Below are positions 49,188 to 60,759 of a DNA stretch of 64,000 bases, one piece after another. Numbering within the stretch: position 1 is the first letter of the stretch; every line of letters begins with the position of its first letter. The notes below the pieces were generated by a model. The model had not been told where the DNA came from. It was given only the letters and a program-made list of their open reading frames with translations, and ran no database searches. The translations under genes and the position numbers were made by a program. Source of the DNA: Allantophomopsis cytisporea (Eukaryota > Ascomycota > Leotiomycetes > Phacidiales > Phacidiaceae); assembly GCA_024752435.1 (NCBI GenBank), contig CP103023.1:1240001-1304000 (forward strand), written 5' to 3'.

Positions 49188-50759
49188 ATGCCTTTCCCAC
49201 CGGCGAATCCCAAGTCCACCTCCATATTCCCGCTCTTTTCTAAGAAACATGAGGTTGTCATGTTCTCTAGCACGGCAATTGCGCTGTACGGTTACGATCA
49301 AGGCATGATGTCACTAATCAACACCAACAAATCCTACTTGCAAACCATGGGCATCGCAGAGGAATCGCCAGTAGTCGGCATCATTGTGTCGGTGTATTAT
49401 CTCGGATGCGCCATAGGGGCCGTCCTTGCATCGTTCTGGGCAGACCGTGAAGGCAGAAAGCCTTCTATCTTCGCGTGTCTGGCGACTACGGCTTTTGGTA
49501 ACTTCTTGATGTTCATCTCCGGTCTCACAACCAAAGGATCAAGTGACTGGAATGGCGGGGCATTCCCATGTATGCTAGTAGGAAGGATCATCATGGGTCT
49601 TGGAGTCGGCGGTATCGATGCAGTGATTCCAGTCTACTCTTCAGAGCTAGCATCTGATGGGGCTCGCGGAAGAGCTCTGGCGCAAGAGTTTCAGATGAAT
49701 ATCTTCGGCTTGCTCATAGCGTTTGCGCTGAACTTGGGCGTTACGATACATCTTGGAAAGACAAATCAATGGGCTTGGAGAATTCCTATCATTGCTATGC
49801 AGGTCTTCCCAATTCTCCTCATCTCCATTATTGGTCGCCTGCCTGAGACACCCCGCTGGTACATGTCCAAAGAGCGAAATGACGATGCGAAAAAAGCTCT
49901 GGAGGAGATGTGGGGGAATGATGAGGCCAAATCGAAAATGCAGGAATTGGAAGATGTGCAGGAGAATGAGGGTGATGAAAATATCCAGTATAAGGACATG
50001 ATATTCCCTGGAGGAAGTCAGTTCCATCCCACGATGGTTACGGTTATGGGTCAAGTGAACCAGGCTTTGACGGGTTATGGGGCCGTTTCAGTCTATGGAC
50101 CACAGATCTTTGAGCTCCTCGGATTTGGAGTTCGGAAGGCCGAGTACTTGACGCTTGGAAATTACATATCTTACTTCTTGTTGATGACTTTGGCCTGGAT
50201 GTCAATTGATGTATTCGGTCGCCGGAAGTTGATGGTATGGGGATCAATTGGGCTAGCCACCTGCTTTGCCATACTTACAGTCCTTGGTGGACTCGCACTT
50301 GACGCGTCTAGTGTTCCAGCTCTCGCAGTTGAAATTCCAGGAAGTATCACTCTTTTCGTTGCAACTGGGATCTTTGGTGTCGGTTGGCTAGCAACTGTTT
50401 GGCTCATTCCCACTGAAATATACCCTTCGACCGCGCGTGCTCAAGGATCTGCCATCTCTGTCATCATCTGGGGACTCGCAAACTTCACTGTTACTTTACT
50501 TACGCCTATTGGATTCAACAACCTGAAATACTGGTTGTTCCTGGTCTTTGCAGTCACTAATACATTTGCTGGCTGGTGGACATGGAAATACACCCCCGAA
50601 AGCGGCGGCAGAAGTTTTGAAGAGAATCAGGAATTCTTCGATAGTGCTAAGCAGGATGGCAGTTGGATCGTAAGGAAGGTGGATGGCGGAAAGTATAAGG
50701 GAATGCCAAAGAAGAAGGACGGAGAGGGAGAAGCAGCACCATTATTGGGTGGATCTTGA
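49188..50759 (+). CDS. MFS sugar (hexose-type) transporter
   Basis: Single exon, 523 aa, with about 12 hydrophobic segments. Family signatures are in order: YGYDQGMMSLI in the first TM, ADREGRKPS (the first-loop GR[KR] motif), GRIIMGLGVGGI and PVYSSELA after TM4-5, PETPRWYM before the central loop, GRRKLMVWGS in the second half, and PTEIYPSTARAQG in TM10-11. A large cytosolic loop (about 240-280) carries acidic residues. Sugar_tr family members are plasma-membrane permeases for hexoses, disaccharides or polyols; specificity cannot be read from the sequence. No introns and no lesion. Confidence 0.9.
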   Translation: MPFPPANPKSTSIFPLFSKKHEVVMFSSTAIALYGYDQGMMSLINTNKSYLQTMGIAEESPVVGIIVSVYYLGCAIGAVLASFWADREGRKPSIFACLATTAFGNFLMFISGLTTKGSSDWNGGAFPCMLVGRIIMGLGVGGIDAVIPVYSSELASDGARGRALAQEFQMNIFGLLIAFALNLGVTIHLGKTNQWAWRIPIIAMQVFPILLISIIGRLPETPRWYMSKERNDDAKKALEEMWGNDEAKSKMQELEDVQENEGDENIQYKDMIFPGGSQFHPTMVTVMGQVNQALTGYGAVSVYGPQIFELLGFGVRKAEYLTLGNYISYFLLMTLAWMSIDVFGRRKLMVWGSIGLATCFAILTVLGGLALDASSVPALAVEIPGSITLFVATGIFGVGWLATVWLIPTEIYPSTARAQGSAISVIIWGLANFTVTLLTPIGFNNLKYWLFLVFAVTNTFAGWWTWKYTPESGGRSFEENQEFFDSAKQDGSWIVRKVDGGKYKGMPKKKDGEGEAAPLLGGS

Positions 50760-51126
50760 CGTGGGAATCATTTCTACGGAGTTGATGTATACGAATGTTT
50801 ATGTTAATATTCGGAATGACATAGAAACAGAAAACGGAAAATAGAAATTGATATACGATACTTAATCACTAACCCTGATTGAGATAGGGATATCAACAAG
50901 TTAGATCAATAATAGTTATCTTTGATGTAGTTCATAATAATCGTATATCATTACAAGATCAACTATTCCAGATCCACATCAATCGTGCCTCTGAATTCCT
51001 CCCTGTCTCATAAGCGTCCCAAACATACGCCTCACCCAATACTCGTAACGCATTAAGCTAAACATCCACATGGTATCACAACTCCAAACACACACAAACA
51101 AACAGAAAGCCAACCATATGAACCCA
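50760..51126. other. Convergent 3' flanks
   Basis: 367 bp between the stop codons of the MFS gene and the four-TM gene. AT-rich; nothing else seen. Confidence 0.5.
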
Positions 51127-52245
51127 TCAAACAACGCTCCCAGGCTCCAGAGCAGGTTCTTTCGCCTTCCTCTCTAATTTTTCCATGACACCCTCTTCCC
51201 CACCTGCCGCACTCATTTCAGCATCCATTTCCTTGGAATGCCTCGACTTCACTCTCCGAAGAATAATGAAATTATAGAGGCCAAACAAGACAGCCGTAGC
51301 AGCTGCACAAGCGCCCGTTACAGCGACTGTGACCTTTGCAGTGACGGACCACCTCCCGCCCTGATTTTCGTAAACATTGATAAGCGTAGAAATAAGTCCC
51401 GCGAGGGAGTTCAAACACCCAGGTCTACATATGCAATCTCAGCTAAGCAACTCTCATGCTGTTATATGTTTCTCAGGGAAATACGTACAGGAAAATGCGG
51501 TTGATCAACCACACGAAGTTCGCTCTCCACCGCCACCATAGCCAGCACATTCCGAGGGCGCCAATCGTGCAACAAACGCCCGCAATCCACAGAAGTGGTA
51601 CGCTTTTCACGCTATTGAGGACCTTGTTGGCCGCATCGTTGTCTTTGATGGCCGCACTGTTTTCCAGTTGGTTTAGGTTGGTGAATGTGCCTGGGAAGAC
51701 GACGAAGCCAGCGAGGAGAATCCATCTGTATATATATTAGTCACGGCTAACAGAGCTACAAGCATATGTTTCAAGGATTTGGGAAAAGGAATGGAATCGA
51801 GGCAGTGGTTTGAGGGTACAGACGTGAAGAAACTCGCGAGAATATTATGAAATCGTGGGATCGTATCCAGATTCAATAACATGTTCATATATCGCGTCTG
51901 TACACTATTCGCGCGATTAAGGTAATCCGGTCGGCCTGTCTGGGAGACGGGTGGATATTTCTTCTTGTCCTTCGACTTTGTTGCTGTTCCAACAGCAGTT
52001 CCATCTTTAACGTCCGTCCTCCTCTCATGAGACCCTTTGGTGTCCTTGCCTCCATCATATCCATTATGAATATGCGGGTGCGGAATATGAGGAAGGCCAA
52101 TGTGGTGTTTCGAGGGCGTGGGAGTAGTTGCGCTCCTTGCTGAGGCCTTTGGGGATTTTGTGAGAGAACCACTCGTTGTGCTCCGGGTGAGATTTTTGCC
52201 TTTTCCCCGTGGCTCCTGGATTGGGAGGGTATTTGAGCGCGCCAT
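51127..52245 (-). CDS. Four-TM fungal membrane protein, unknown function
   Basis: Three exons (52245-51824, 51725-51489, 51424-51127) give 318 aa with intact joins (SFFT|WILLAGF and INRIFL|PGCLNS). The first 130 residues are basic and disordered (Ser/Thr/Lys/His). Four hydrophobic segments follow: WILLAGFVVFPGTFTNL, PLLWIAGVCCTIGALGMCWL, the stretch around INRIFLPGCLNSLAGLIS, and VTVAVTGACAAATAVLFGLY. The tail is acidic and basic. The family was not recognised by name, though the layout is a common one for conserved ascomycete membrane proteins. The donor after exon 1 is GTCTGT, slightly weak. An in-frame ATG at 52338 would add a hydrophobic leader and is less likely. Confidence 0.75.
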
Positions 52246-53191
52246 TGCGACGTCGATATCAAGTCGGTGAGCAACAGTAACAAACAACAACAACGGTGTT
52301 GAATATGTAAACTTCACGAAACTCAGTAATGTTTTCACTGGGAAAACGTTGTTAATAGTGGACCCTTCTTTGCATTAGGAGAAGGCAAGTTGCCACGATA
52401 GAAGATCGACGCATGCTGGGCTACTCAAAAATATCTTATGTGGCTTGCAATGATAACTTCACTTCATAACCTGTTCGCACCCATGTCTCATTTATGCAGG
52501 GGATCTGGCTCAAGCGATGCTCGATGATTCACTACGACCTGTCTGTCTAGGCATTGAATAGATGATACACATGGTATGTTCTCAATTGATAAAGGGCATG
52601 CCGATTCGTTGGAATCGCATGCATGCTGGTGTTTTTACTCGAGGTGGGAGTAGGTCGAGCATTGGTTGGTGTTGCGCATCAGTGAGACAAGTATTGCACC
52701 CCTGGCGGGTATTGCGATGGGCTGCCGTGGCTGCGCAATGACGTTAAGCCTTCTTATCGAGAGCCCTGCCGTTGAGGTGGGCAACGAGCTGGTGGTGTCA
52801 GTCAGATCCAATAGAAGATGTTCAACCATTAATAGCGAATGAATATATAGTTTCATTCTGTTCTTGTGTGTTGTGATGGTATTCAATTAAAAGGCACAGA
52901 AGAACACCTGTTAGGCTGATCTGATACACTCTGCTTATCAAATATTTAATCCAATTTTCATAATCATGGGACGGGAACTATCGCTATAAACGTTCAAATG
53001 CAAGATAGAATATTCCCAGCTACAGTATCGCACCTTTTGGTCTTTACTACTTGCCGTACTATCATGATATAATCATTTTTGGTTGAATAGTAGACCAAAA
53101 TCAATTGGCAGATCCTGCTTCGTACACACATCTTTATCACAGAAGACAACTTATCATAATTCAATCAAGCGGTAACATCTACGATACCAGC
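52246..53191. other. Intergenic region
   Basis: About 950 bp with no supported gene, lying between the 5' end of the four-TM gene and the 3' end of isocitrate lyase. Frames of up to 86 codons show no motif. Confidence 0.45.
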
Positions 53192-55214
53192 TCACTTGAA
53201 CTGATCTTCGGTAACCTAGAATCCTGTCAGTATGTGCTCTCCAAGGTTTCTATATCAAAGGTAACAGAAAGGCATGTTGAAGGAGGAATTCCTGGCCTGT
53301 TGGGACGACCAGGGATATCAACGCCTCATATAAGGCCAACCCATTATCTCTCAGTTATATGCTAGAAGGTAAACTTACTCCTTTTCCCATTGCACTCGTT
53401 GATGAGACACCTCCTTGAACCATTTTCAAGAGATTATCAACATAATTGGCGCCGCTCCATTTCTGATGAGTGACAACATCGCATTTACTCTCCATCTCAG
53501 GTTCTTGCACCAACTCTCCATAAGCACGCATTCCCTGCTTAGAGTATGCCTTTGCAAATTGATCAGAGATGAGGGCGGTGGTATGGAGACCAGCAAGCGT
53601 AATGAACTGCCAGCAGTAACCGAGCTTCGCCAAACGCTGAATGTAAGTTTCTTGCTCGGCGCGAGGCATGGCTGTCTTCCAATTGAAGGAGGGAGAAAGG
53701 TTGTAAGCAAGTCTATCTAGATTAGCAAAGCAATGGAGCTTCAGGCAAAGACACTTACTTTTGTTCTGGCCAAACAGCATGAACACCCTTGGCGAATTCA
53801 ACAGCTTGCTTGTAGTCTGGCAATTTACTCTCCATCCAGATAGCATCAGCAAAAGGTGCGTAAGCAATGGCTCGGTTAATAGCACACTCGCAGCCTCCCT
53901 GAAGACGGTAGTAGCCTTCTCTAGTTCTTGCGCCATCCCAGTCGAAGTAAATATCTACACCAGTAAGGCCTTTAGCAATGGCTCTTGCTTCGGCGTTGCT
54001 CTTTCCCTTAGCAGCAGCTAGATACTGTGCAATCATCTCTTTCTTGTTGACATGCACGCCAGCGGTGATAGTGTCGACGACGGCATCGTTGAAGAGTTTG
54101 AGGTTTGCTTGAGAAACCCAGGCATCTTCGATGGCCTGGAGCTCTGTGCCGTTCTTGCCAGCTTGTTCAGCGGCCAACATAAGATCACTGAGGGGTTGCA
54201 GAGCAGGATTGGTGGAGCCCATAATGTATGCATGGTCTCGGGGGTCAATGGTACTCGTGATGAGAGTGGCGGCTTCAGCGTCTGTACGGGCAACAGCAAG
54301 GAGATCGCTCCCTATAAAGCATCAGTAAATACATGTTCCCCAACTAGATGATAACAAAATATTTGAATACGTACCCATGATATCGGCCTGAGCTCGAATT
54401 GCTACAAGGCGGTTGATGTGCTCACTAATTGGAACCAAGACCTTTCCAGCCATATGTCCACACTTCTTTGTACCGGGGGCTTGATCCTCAATATGAATAC
54501 CAGCGGCTCCTTTCTCGACAAAAAGCTTGGTAAGCTTCATGATGGCGGTTAAGCCTCCATGTCCAGTATCGGCATCTGCAATGATTGGACGAAGGTAATC
54601 GATATTGGCAAGTTGACCGCGGGAGGCCTTTGGTGTTGTAATGCGCTCCTCTCGTTGTTTTCTGTCATGGAAGAGTTGGGCCATGAAAAGATGGCTGACT
54701 TTATTCGGTACGGTGGTCTTGAATTGAAGTCAGTGAGGGCTTCGAGGATGCGATGTATAGTGCAAAACTTACATATGGGTAATCTGCCAAATCCGGACCT
54801 GGTTCGTCACTAGAGGAAGCTGTCGATGAAGACTGCCAGCCGGAAACATAGACGGTATCCAGATATTTCGCCATTTGAGTCAACATGGTTGGCTCTAAGC
54901 AGCCGTATGTGTAACTCGCATCTTTGTTCTGTCGGAACAGTCAGCGTCTTGGTCATCTTCTTCTCTAGAGCGCAAGAGCTTACCTTGAAACGACCCTCCA
55001 AGATGTTCCATAGCTTCTTCGCTTGTACATTGCTTGGATATTCAATTGTCAAGTTACCTCTCTTGGCAACAATCTGCTCAGCGGTGAAAGTACGCTTAGT
55101 ATGTCTCCATCTTGAATCAGACCACCACTTCTTTACAGCGGCGACCTCTGTAGCATATGCTTCATCCTCTTTGCTGAGGTCTGCTGGCGCACTGGTCATT
55201 CCATTGAAAGACAT
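53192..55214 (-). CDS. icl1: Isocitrate lyase (glyoxylate cycle)
   Basis: Six exons (55214-54984, 54928-54773, 54717-54375, 54311-53759, 53712-53379, 53215-53192) give 546 aa, the usual fungal length. The enzyme splits isocitrate into glyoxylate and succinate, allowing growth on acetate and fatty acids. Visible signatures are the N-terminal VKKWWSDSRWR, YVSGWQSSSTASSSDEPGPD, IADADTGHGG, the catalytic KKCGHM near residue 212, VARTDAE, and MESKLPD. The last exon is only 24 nt (VTEDQFK plus stop), which is easily missed: without it the frame runs through a donor GTAAGT and ends GVSLPSSI. The C-terminus lacks an SKL-type peroxisomal signal. The gene stands alone; malate synthase is not present in the window. 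Confidence 0.95.
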
Positions 55215-56540
55215 AATGCCGAGTATATAATGATGAAATGGAATGGCGTGTTGTATTCTTCAGCCGAGGTGATTTATGCTGTACAAATTCTCGGTACCCG
55301 TATATTTATATGAAATATAAACAAAACAGTCTCAAAGGTTGGAACTTTCAAGATACATGAAAATATGAATAGTGAGGAGAGGAAGAAAGGAGTGTAGAGA
55401 GAGATCTATAAGTCTCATGGCAACGAGTCATCCTCGGAAGGATTCGGCCTAGCCATACTTCCCTCCAGTAACAAAAACGCATAGAGATTCAGTCTTCCTC
55501 GGGCGAAGTGTACAAACGACTTGAGCTGATGTGGTCTCGGCCCAAGGGACTTATGGGAATCGTGGTGTGCATATTGCCGTGATTGGTGGCTGAGGGGATA
55601 AGGTCAGCATTCTTCCCCACAAATTGGGGTAAGTCGGGGGGGTTTGCGGGTTAGCGCAATGACGTCCAGGCCCTCGAGGTCTTTGATTTGTGACAGACAA
55701 CACCTCTAAGGACGAGTATCAGTACAACAGCCATGTGAAATGATGAATGATTTTGATCGTGTGCCATCAACCATCTGTTGTTGAACCCATAATATGATTG
55801 GTAGCATGTATAAATATGTCTCTGACATTGTACGTAGTAGAGGATAAGTATCTGGATCTACATGTGTGATAATGATAGCAACAGTCAGCTCTGCTTATTG
55901 TCGTTGAAGTCTTGAGATAGCATGTGAAGAGGCTTCATCCTCACTCATTCTCATGTGCGTGTCTTGCTTGACTCGGCTCATGGTGCGTGTGCATCCGCAT
56001 CCGCATGATCGATCCGTTCTGCAAGGTCCGCCGCATCTTGGTTACCGAGGTAGTCTTCACGCCGGAAGCAGCTGATAGTATTCCATGCCTGGATATCAAG
56101 GTTGCAGTACATGGAATTCTTCCGATACATCACCGTGATACAGTTACCATCTCCTAGTTTTCCCGACTATTGGATGTGAAATAGAGTTAATACGGTTAGA
56201 GGACGAAGCATGGCTTTAGTAAGAAATGCTCTGAGAGTCATGTAATAAATCAAGAAGAAGAATGCTTGAAAACTAGAATATATCTGCTTTGGTGTACTGG
56301 ATTTTGGACAACCGCCTGTGCATTAGCAGATCTACGCAATCTACATTGTTAATATCATCTGTATGTTGGCATACGGGTGATGCTCTGCGTGTGTCAGACT
56401 GTTATGATAGTTTTCATTATTGTCAAAAGCAATTGACTTTTTGGCCCACTTACTCCAAGCCAGAACTATGCTAAAAGTACAAAGGTCGGAAAATGCTTTG
56501 AAGACATTGCGTAGCAGAATCTCATGTGATCGTTAGCTTT
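55215..56540. other. Upstream region of isocitrate lyase
   Basis: About 1.3 kb. It must hold the isocitrate lyase promoter and the 3' flank of U2AF65. A TATA-like ATATTTATATG is near 55303-55313. No other gene is supported. Confidence 0.4.
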
Positions 56541-58540
56541 TTACCAGGCGCCGACTTCGAAGTTTTCCTGGAACCATTGTTAGTAAATAATCAAGAAGCC
56601 AGAAGTGAAAGGACTGAGTATTACCTCGGAGAAATATGTGACGACGACTGTACGGTCGGCGAATTTTCTTCCTGCAAGAGATCGCAAAGCCTTGCCTGCA
56701 GTTTCTGGTGTGTCAAATTTGACAAAAATCTTGCCTACACCTGCGGACTGTCTGCTACCACCACTTGGTCGTGGCACCTTCATATCAAGAACTTTGCCGT
56801 ACTTCGAACACTCCTCCTTCACATCTTCGCAAATTTCCTCGTAATCCTCATTATCAATGAGCTCCTCTGCAGTCACCATGTTAAGCAATTGCAGAACTCT
56901 ACCATCCTCGAGGCCCTGAGATGTTGTGCCGGCAAGCATGGACATCGCATTGACACTCATCTCAACTCCGGAGACTTGAGTGTTACCGATACTGGCACGT
57001 TGCACCTTCAGGTGCTTATCACCAAGCTCCATACCGTTAAGACCTTCCACAGCGATATCGGTAGCAGCAGGGTCAGTATATTCACAGAAGGCAATACCCT
57101 AGAGCATGTTAGTCAAATCCAATCCTTATCCATATCAGGGGCCGGAATACATACTCTTGATTCACCAGTACCATTGTCCTTTACCAAGATGAATGCTTTG
57201 AGTTCACCAAATGACACAAGGAGCTCAATGACTTGTTCATCAGTCAAGTAAAGAGGGATGTTGGAAACACTGATCTTGTTCTGTGTATCAGCAACGATAG
57301 GAGAAACAACACCTGGCTCGTATACGGTGTCATCAGCAACAGCTGGTACAATATAATCCTTTGGTCGGCGGATCTTGAGGCCTTGTGCATCTCCATGTCC
57401 AGCACCGTTTGATGTGTCCATGTGGTTATTGTCCTCCATAGTGATGCCATCAAGGGCAAGTGCAACAGTCGCATCTGAAGTGTTACGGAACTCAACCAAT
57501 GCGAAGGTATGGTCCTTTGAGATCTGTGCGGAAATACATGGGTCGGAGCCTTCAGTGATGTTGAGGCCATTGAGCTGCAAATTAAAGAAGCCGGTAACAG
57601 ATTCTTCTGTGGCAGATTCAGGAAGGTTGTGAATGAGGAGACGCTTGGACTGTCTCGAGTTTGATGGCTTGAGTGCAGCATTAGTGGCGGATCCGCTGGG
57701 TTGAGCCATGAAAGCTTGAAGTTTGCTGGGATCCATTGGCTGCTGTCGTGGCGCACCTGGCAGTGGGAACATGCCAGAGAGCTTGGCCTGCTCTGCCGTA
57801 ACATTTTCGTATCCTGGTGGCTTGATATCCCATTGGGTAAGACGTCTCTTACGTTCAAGAATTGGAACGACATCGGTCAAGTCTGGCGTTGGCTCTCTCT
57901 TCTTTGGTGGAGGACTGGCACTCTTCTTTCGATCCCGTCCACCCTGGAAGGCACCACCAAATCCGCCGTCACGATCGCCTCTATCACCTCTTCGCCCGCC
58001 ACCGCCACCACGTCTATCATCGAATAAGTCTCTATCACGGCGTGATGGTCTGTCATCATCGTCTCGGCGCGCATCTCTTCGCGAAGAACCACGGTCTCTG
58101 TCCCACTCTCTACCTCCACCTCTACCTCCATCTCTATCTCCATCTCTTCCTCCATCACGACGATCTCTGCCGGAGTATCTGTCCTCTCTCTCTCTCTCCC
58201 TGTAGTCTCGGCTACTAGAGTATGAGTCTACATCGCCATCACGACGAGATCCTCTGGGGTTTCGGCCATGTCCACCTGGCGAGCGCGACCTTCTACGATC
58301 GCGCGAATCTCTGTCGCCACCACGTCGGTCTTCGCGATCGCCTCTTGACTTCTGGTTTTGTTAGTAGATGACCATTCAGCAATTGTCTAGATTCGAGGTA
58401 CATACAAAGTGATCTCTGGAGGACGACTGTCTCGCATCTGTTGATCCTTGACCGTTAGTAGCAGATTCATTGCGCTTTGCAGAACTGGTACTTGAGGGAG
58501 CTGCCATGCCTCTTGATGAATAGCTATCACCGCCGTTCAT
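56541..58540 (-). CDS. U2AF65: Splicing factor U2AF large subunit (U2AF65)
   Basis: Four exons (58540-58406, 58351-57155, 57098-56625, 56567-56541) give 610 aa. An Arg/Ser/Asp/Gly-rich N-terminal region (RS-like, RRRSRSP) and a Lys-rich Pro linker (PPPKKREPTP) are followed by ILERKRRLTQWDIKP (the U2AF35-contact stretch). Two RRMs start near residues 280 (KRLLIHNLP) and 405 (NKISVSNIPLY), and a C-terminal UHM follows at about 505-605 (RVLQLLNMVTAEEL, GKIFVKFDT, GRKFADRTVV with the RxF motif as RKF). The protein recognises the polypyrimidine tract at 3' splice sites. The last exon is a 27-nt microexon (ENFEVGAW plus stop). Divergent from OGG1. Confidence 0.94.
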
Positions 58541-58873
58541 TCTGTCAAATTATGGAATGTGGGACAGATATATATTTTTCGCTATAGCAATGCGTCGCGC
58601 GTTATCTCGTTAATAAACTGGCGCGAATGTTGAGCAGGTAGCTTGCCTGAAATCTTAGTACTAGCGGCCAAATCACTGTTCACTTTCGCAGTCTCTTGAT
58701 GACTAATCACTGGTGCAGGCTCTTAGCGTCCGCCTTGCAATTCAGCCTCGTCAATTTACACGACTGAGACTCAGCGCGTCAGCTTGTGCGCGTTAGACCC
58801 AAGACCAAGAACAAGACCAAGATCAGACGATTAATTTCATATTTTGAACAACAATTGGACCCCAATTATACAT
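58541..58873. promoter_or_regulatory. Bidirectional promoter U2AF65 / OGG1
   Basis: 333 bp between the divergent start codons of two conserved genes; both promoters must share it. No recognised element was picked out. Confidence 0.5.
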
Positions 58874-60212
58874 ATGTCACCACTCCGGGCTTCAGAATGG
58901 CGTAAGCTACCTGTGGGTCTTACAGAGCTTTGTCTGGACACAACTTTACGTTGTGGTCAATCATTTCGATGGAAAAAATTAGAAAATAACGAATGGTAGA
59001 TATGTAGACTTCAAGTGGCTGTACACATATTAACTGAAAATTTAGGTCATGCGCAATGCACGGTAGACTTTTGTCCGTAAAGCAAGATTCAAGCTTTCTT
59101 CATTATAAGGCAATTTGGCCTGAAGTTTTAAGTCTTAAGTCAGACATTGATACAAAACCAGACGTGAAGACCGAAACGGCCGACAGTCGGCTCCAAGATG
59201 TCAAGGAAGATGATACTGAGGCACTTATACGCAACTATTTCAATCTCACTCCAAACTTGACTGGTCTGTACGAGCAATGGGCTGCGGCCGATCCAAACTT
59301 CAAGAAAAGAGCTCCGAAATTTACCGGAGTACGGATATTGAAACAAGATGCTTGGGAGGCATTGATCAGTTTTATCTGCAGTAGTAACAATAACATAGCC
59401 AGAATTTCACAGATGGTAAGTGAAAAAGATATCCGCCTGACTATCACTATGACTGACAAAACTCTCAGATTGAAAAGATATGCAAGCACTATGGAAATTT
59501 CATTGGCTACATAGGAGATCAAGCGTTTCATGAATTTCCGCCACCAGAAGCCCTCACTGGTCCCGACGTTGAGGCACATTTGAAAGAGCTTGGCTTTGGA
59601 TATCGAGCCAAGTATGTGGCAAAAACTGCCGCCATGGTGGCAGAAAAACCTGCTAGCTGGCTAGAAAGCCTCAGCAATCACGAAGGCACAGATGTCAAAT
59701 TAGATCAAAATGAAATACTAGGATCTGGAGGAAGGCCTGGGTATCGAGAGGCTCATGAGCAGTTGCTGCAGCTACAAGGTGTAGGGCCGAAAGTTGCTGA
59801 TTGTGTGGCGCTTTTTGGTCTTCATTGGGGAGAAGCTGTACCTGTGGATACACATGTGTGGCAAATCGCACAACGAGACTATAAGTTTGGTAAGGGAAAG
59901 TACAAGAGTCTGACTCCAGCTACATATGATGCCATTGCCAATCACTTCAGAAGTTTATGGGGATTCGAGGCTGGCTGGGCCCACTCAGTTCTGTTTGCTG
60001 CAGACTTGAAAACATTCTCCGAGAGACTTACAACGAAGGTTGAAGTAGACGTAGAAGAAGTCAAAGTCAAAGCCGAAGATGGCAATGAAGTATTGGATAT
60101 TGTCAAAGAGGAGGTCAAGATTAAGGTAGAGGATTCCGTGAAAAGGGTTCTTGAAGAAACTAAGATTGAAAGTTCAAGGGAGCAGCGAGCAAAAAGGAGG
60201 CGATGGGAGTAG
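58874..60212 (+). CDS. OGG1: 8-oxoguanine DNA glycosylase/AP lyase
   Basis: Three exons (58874-58995, 59046-59415, 59469-60212) give 411 aa. The N-terminal OGG_N part (ASEWRKLPVGLTELCLDTTLRCGQSFRWKK) is followed by a hairpin-helix-hairpin GPD domain: LQGVGPKVADCVALF with the catalytic Lys near residue 271, then VPVDTHVW with the catalytic Asp near 289. The enzyme excises 8-oxoguanine from DNA in base excision repair. A C-terminal extension of about 60 residues is Glu/Lys/Val rich and repeats psi-K-x-E motifs (VKAE, VKEE, IKVE). Two similar motifs (VKTE, VKED) sit in an N-terminal insertion. Introns have GT..AG ends; no lesion. Confidence 0.93.
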
Positions 60213-60759
60213 GTCGTGCTCCAGAAATAGTATATACTATGTCGCTACAAGATAATTGTTCAAAGACCCAAGACATAGCTGAAGACTTTAGAGTATTTGA
60301 GATCCTCTATTTGTTTTATCTACAGATGACTTGATAGATGTCATATGAAAAAGAGTAATGTGACAATTTGTAAGATTATTTTCCACGATAATTAATCGTT
60401 TTATTAACAATCACTTAGTAATAATATATGCCAATTGAGTAAATTGATTTAAATTCTTCTTTTACCCGCTTTCGATGTATCATCACCCTCTGTGTCCGTG
60501 AACTTATATACAACTATATCATAACTTGCAGAAGTTTATTCATGAATACTTTGCTTCTTCAAAGTGAATATCAGGTCGGGTCATTGGATTACTACTGCCT
60601 AAGGCAAAATCGAGTATGTAATAGTCCGTGCGCAACGTCCAAACTATGAACAGCCTAGCAGGCTTTCGCCGCGGCTGCGCGCTACAATCTTCAATCAACA
60701 TCGACATTACGAGAGGCAGGGTCAGAGCCAAACGTTGTCGCATACAGCATCTGACAATC
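60213..60759. other. Intergenic spacer between OGG1 and SF3B1
   Basis: 547 bp; it holds the OGG1 3' flank and the SF3B1 promoter. No other gene was recognised. Confidence 0.5.

Noticed and set aside
52245..52338. Start at 52338 giving a hydrophobic leader for the four-TM protein
   Set aside because: The segment looks like a 5' leader; the ATG at 52245 is better placed before the basic region typical for such proteins.
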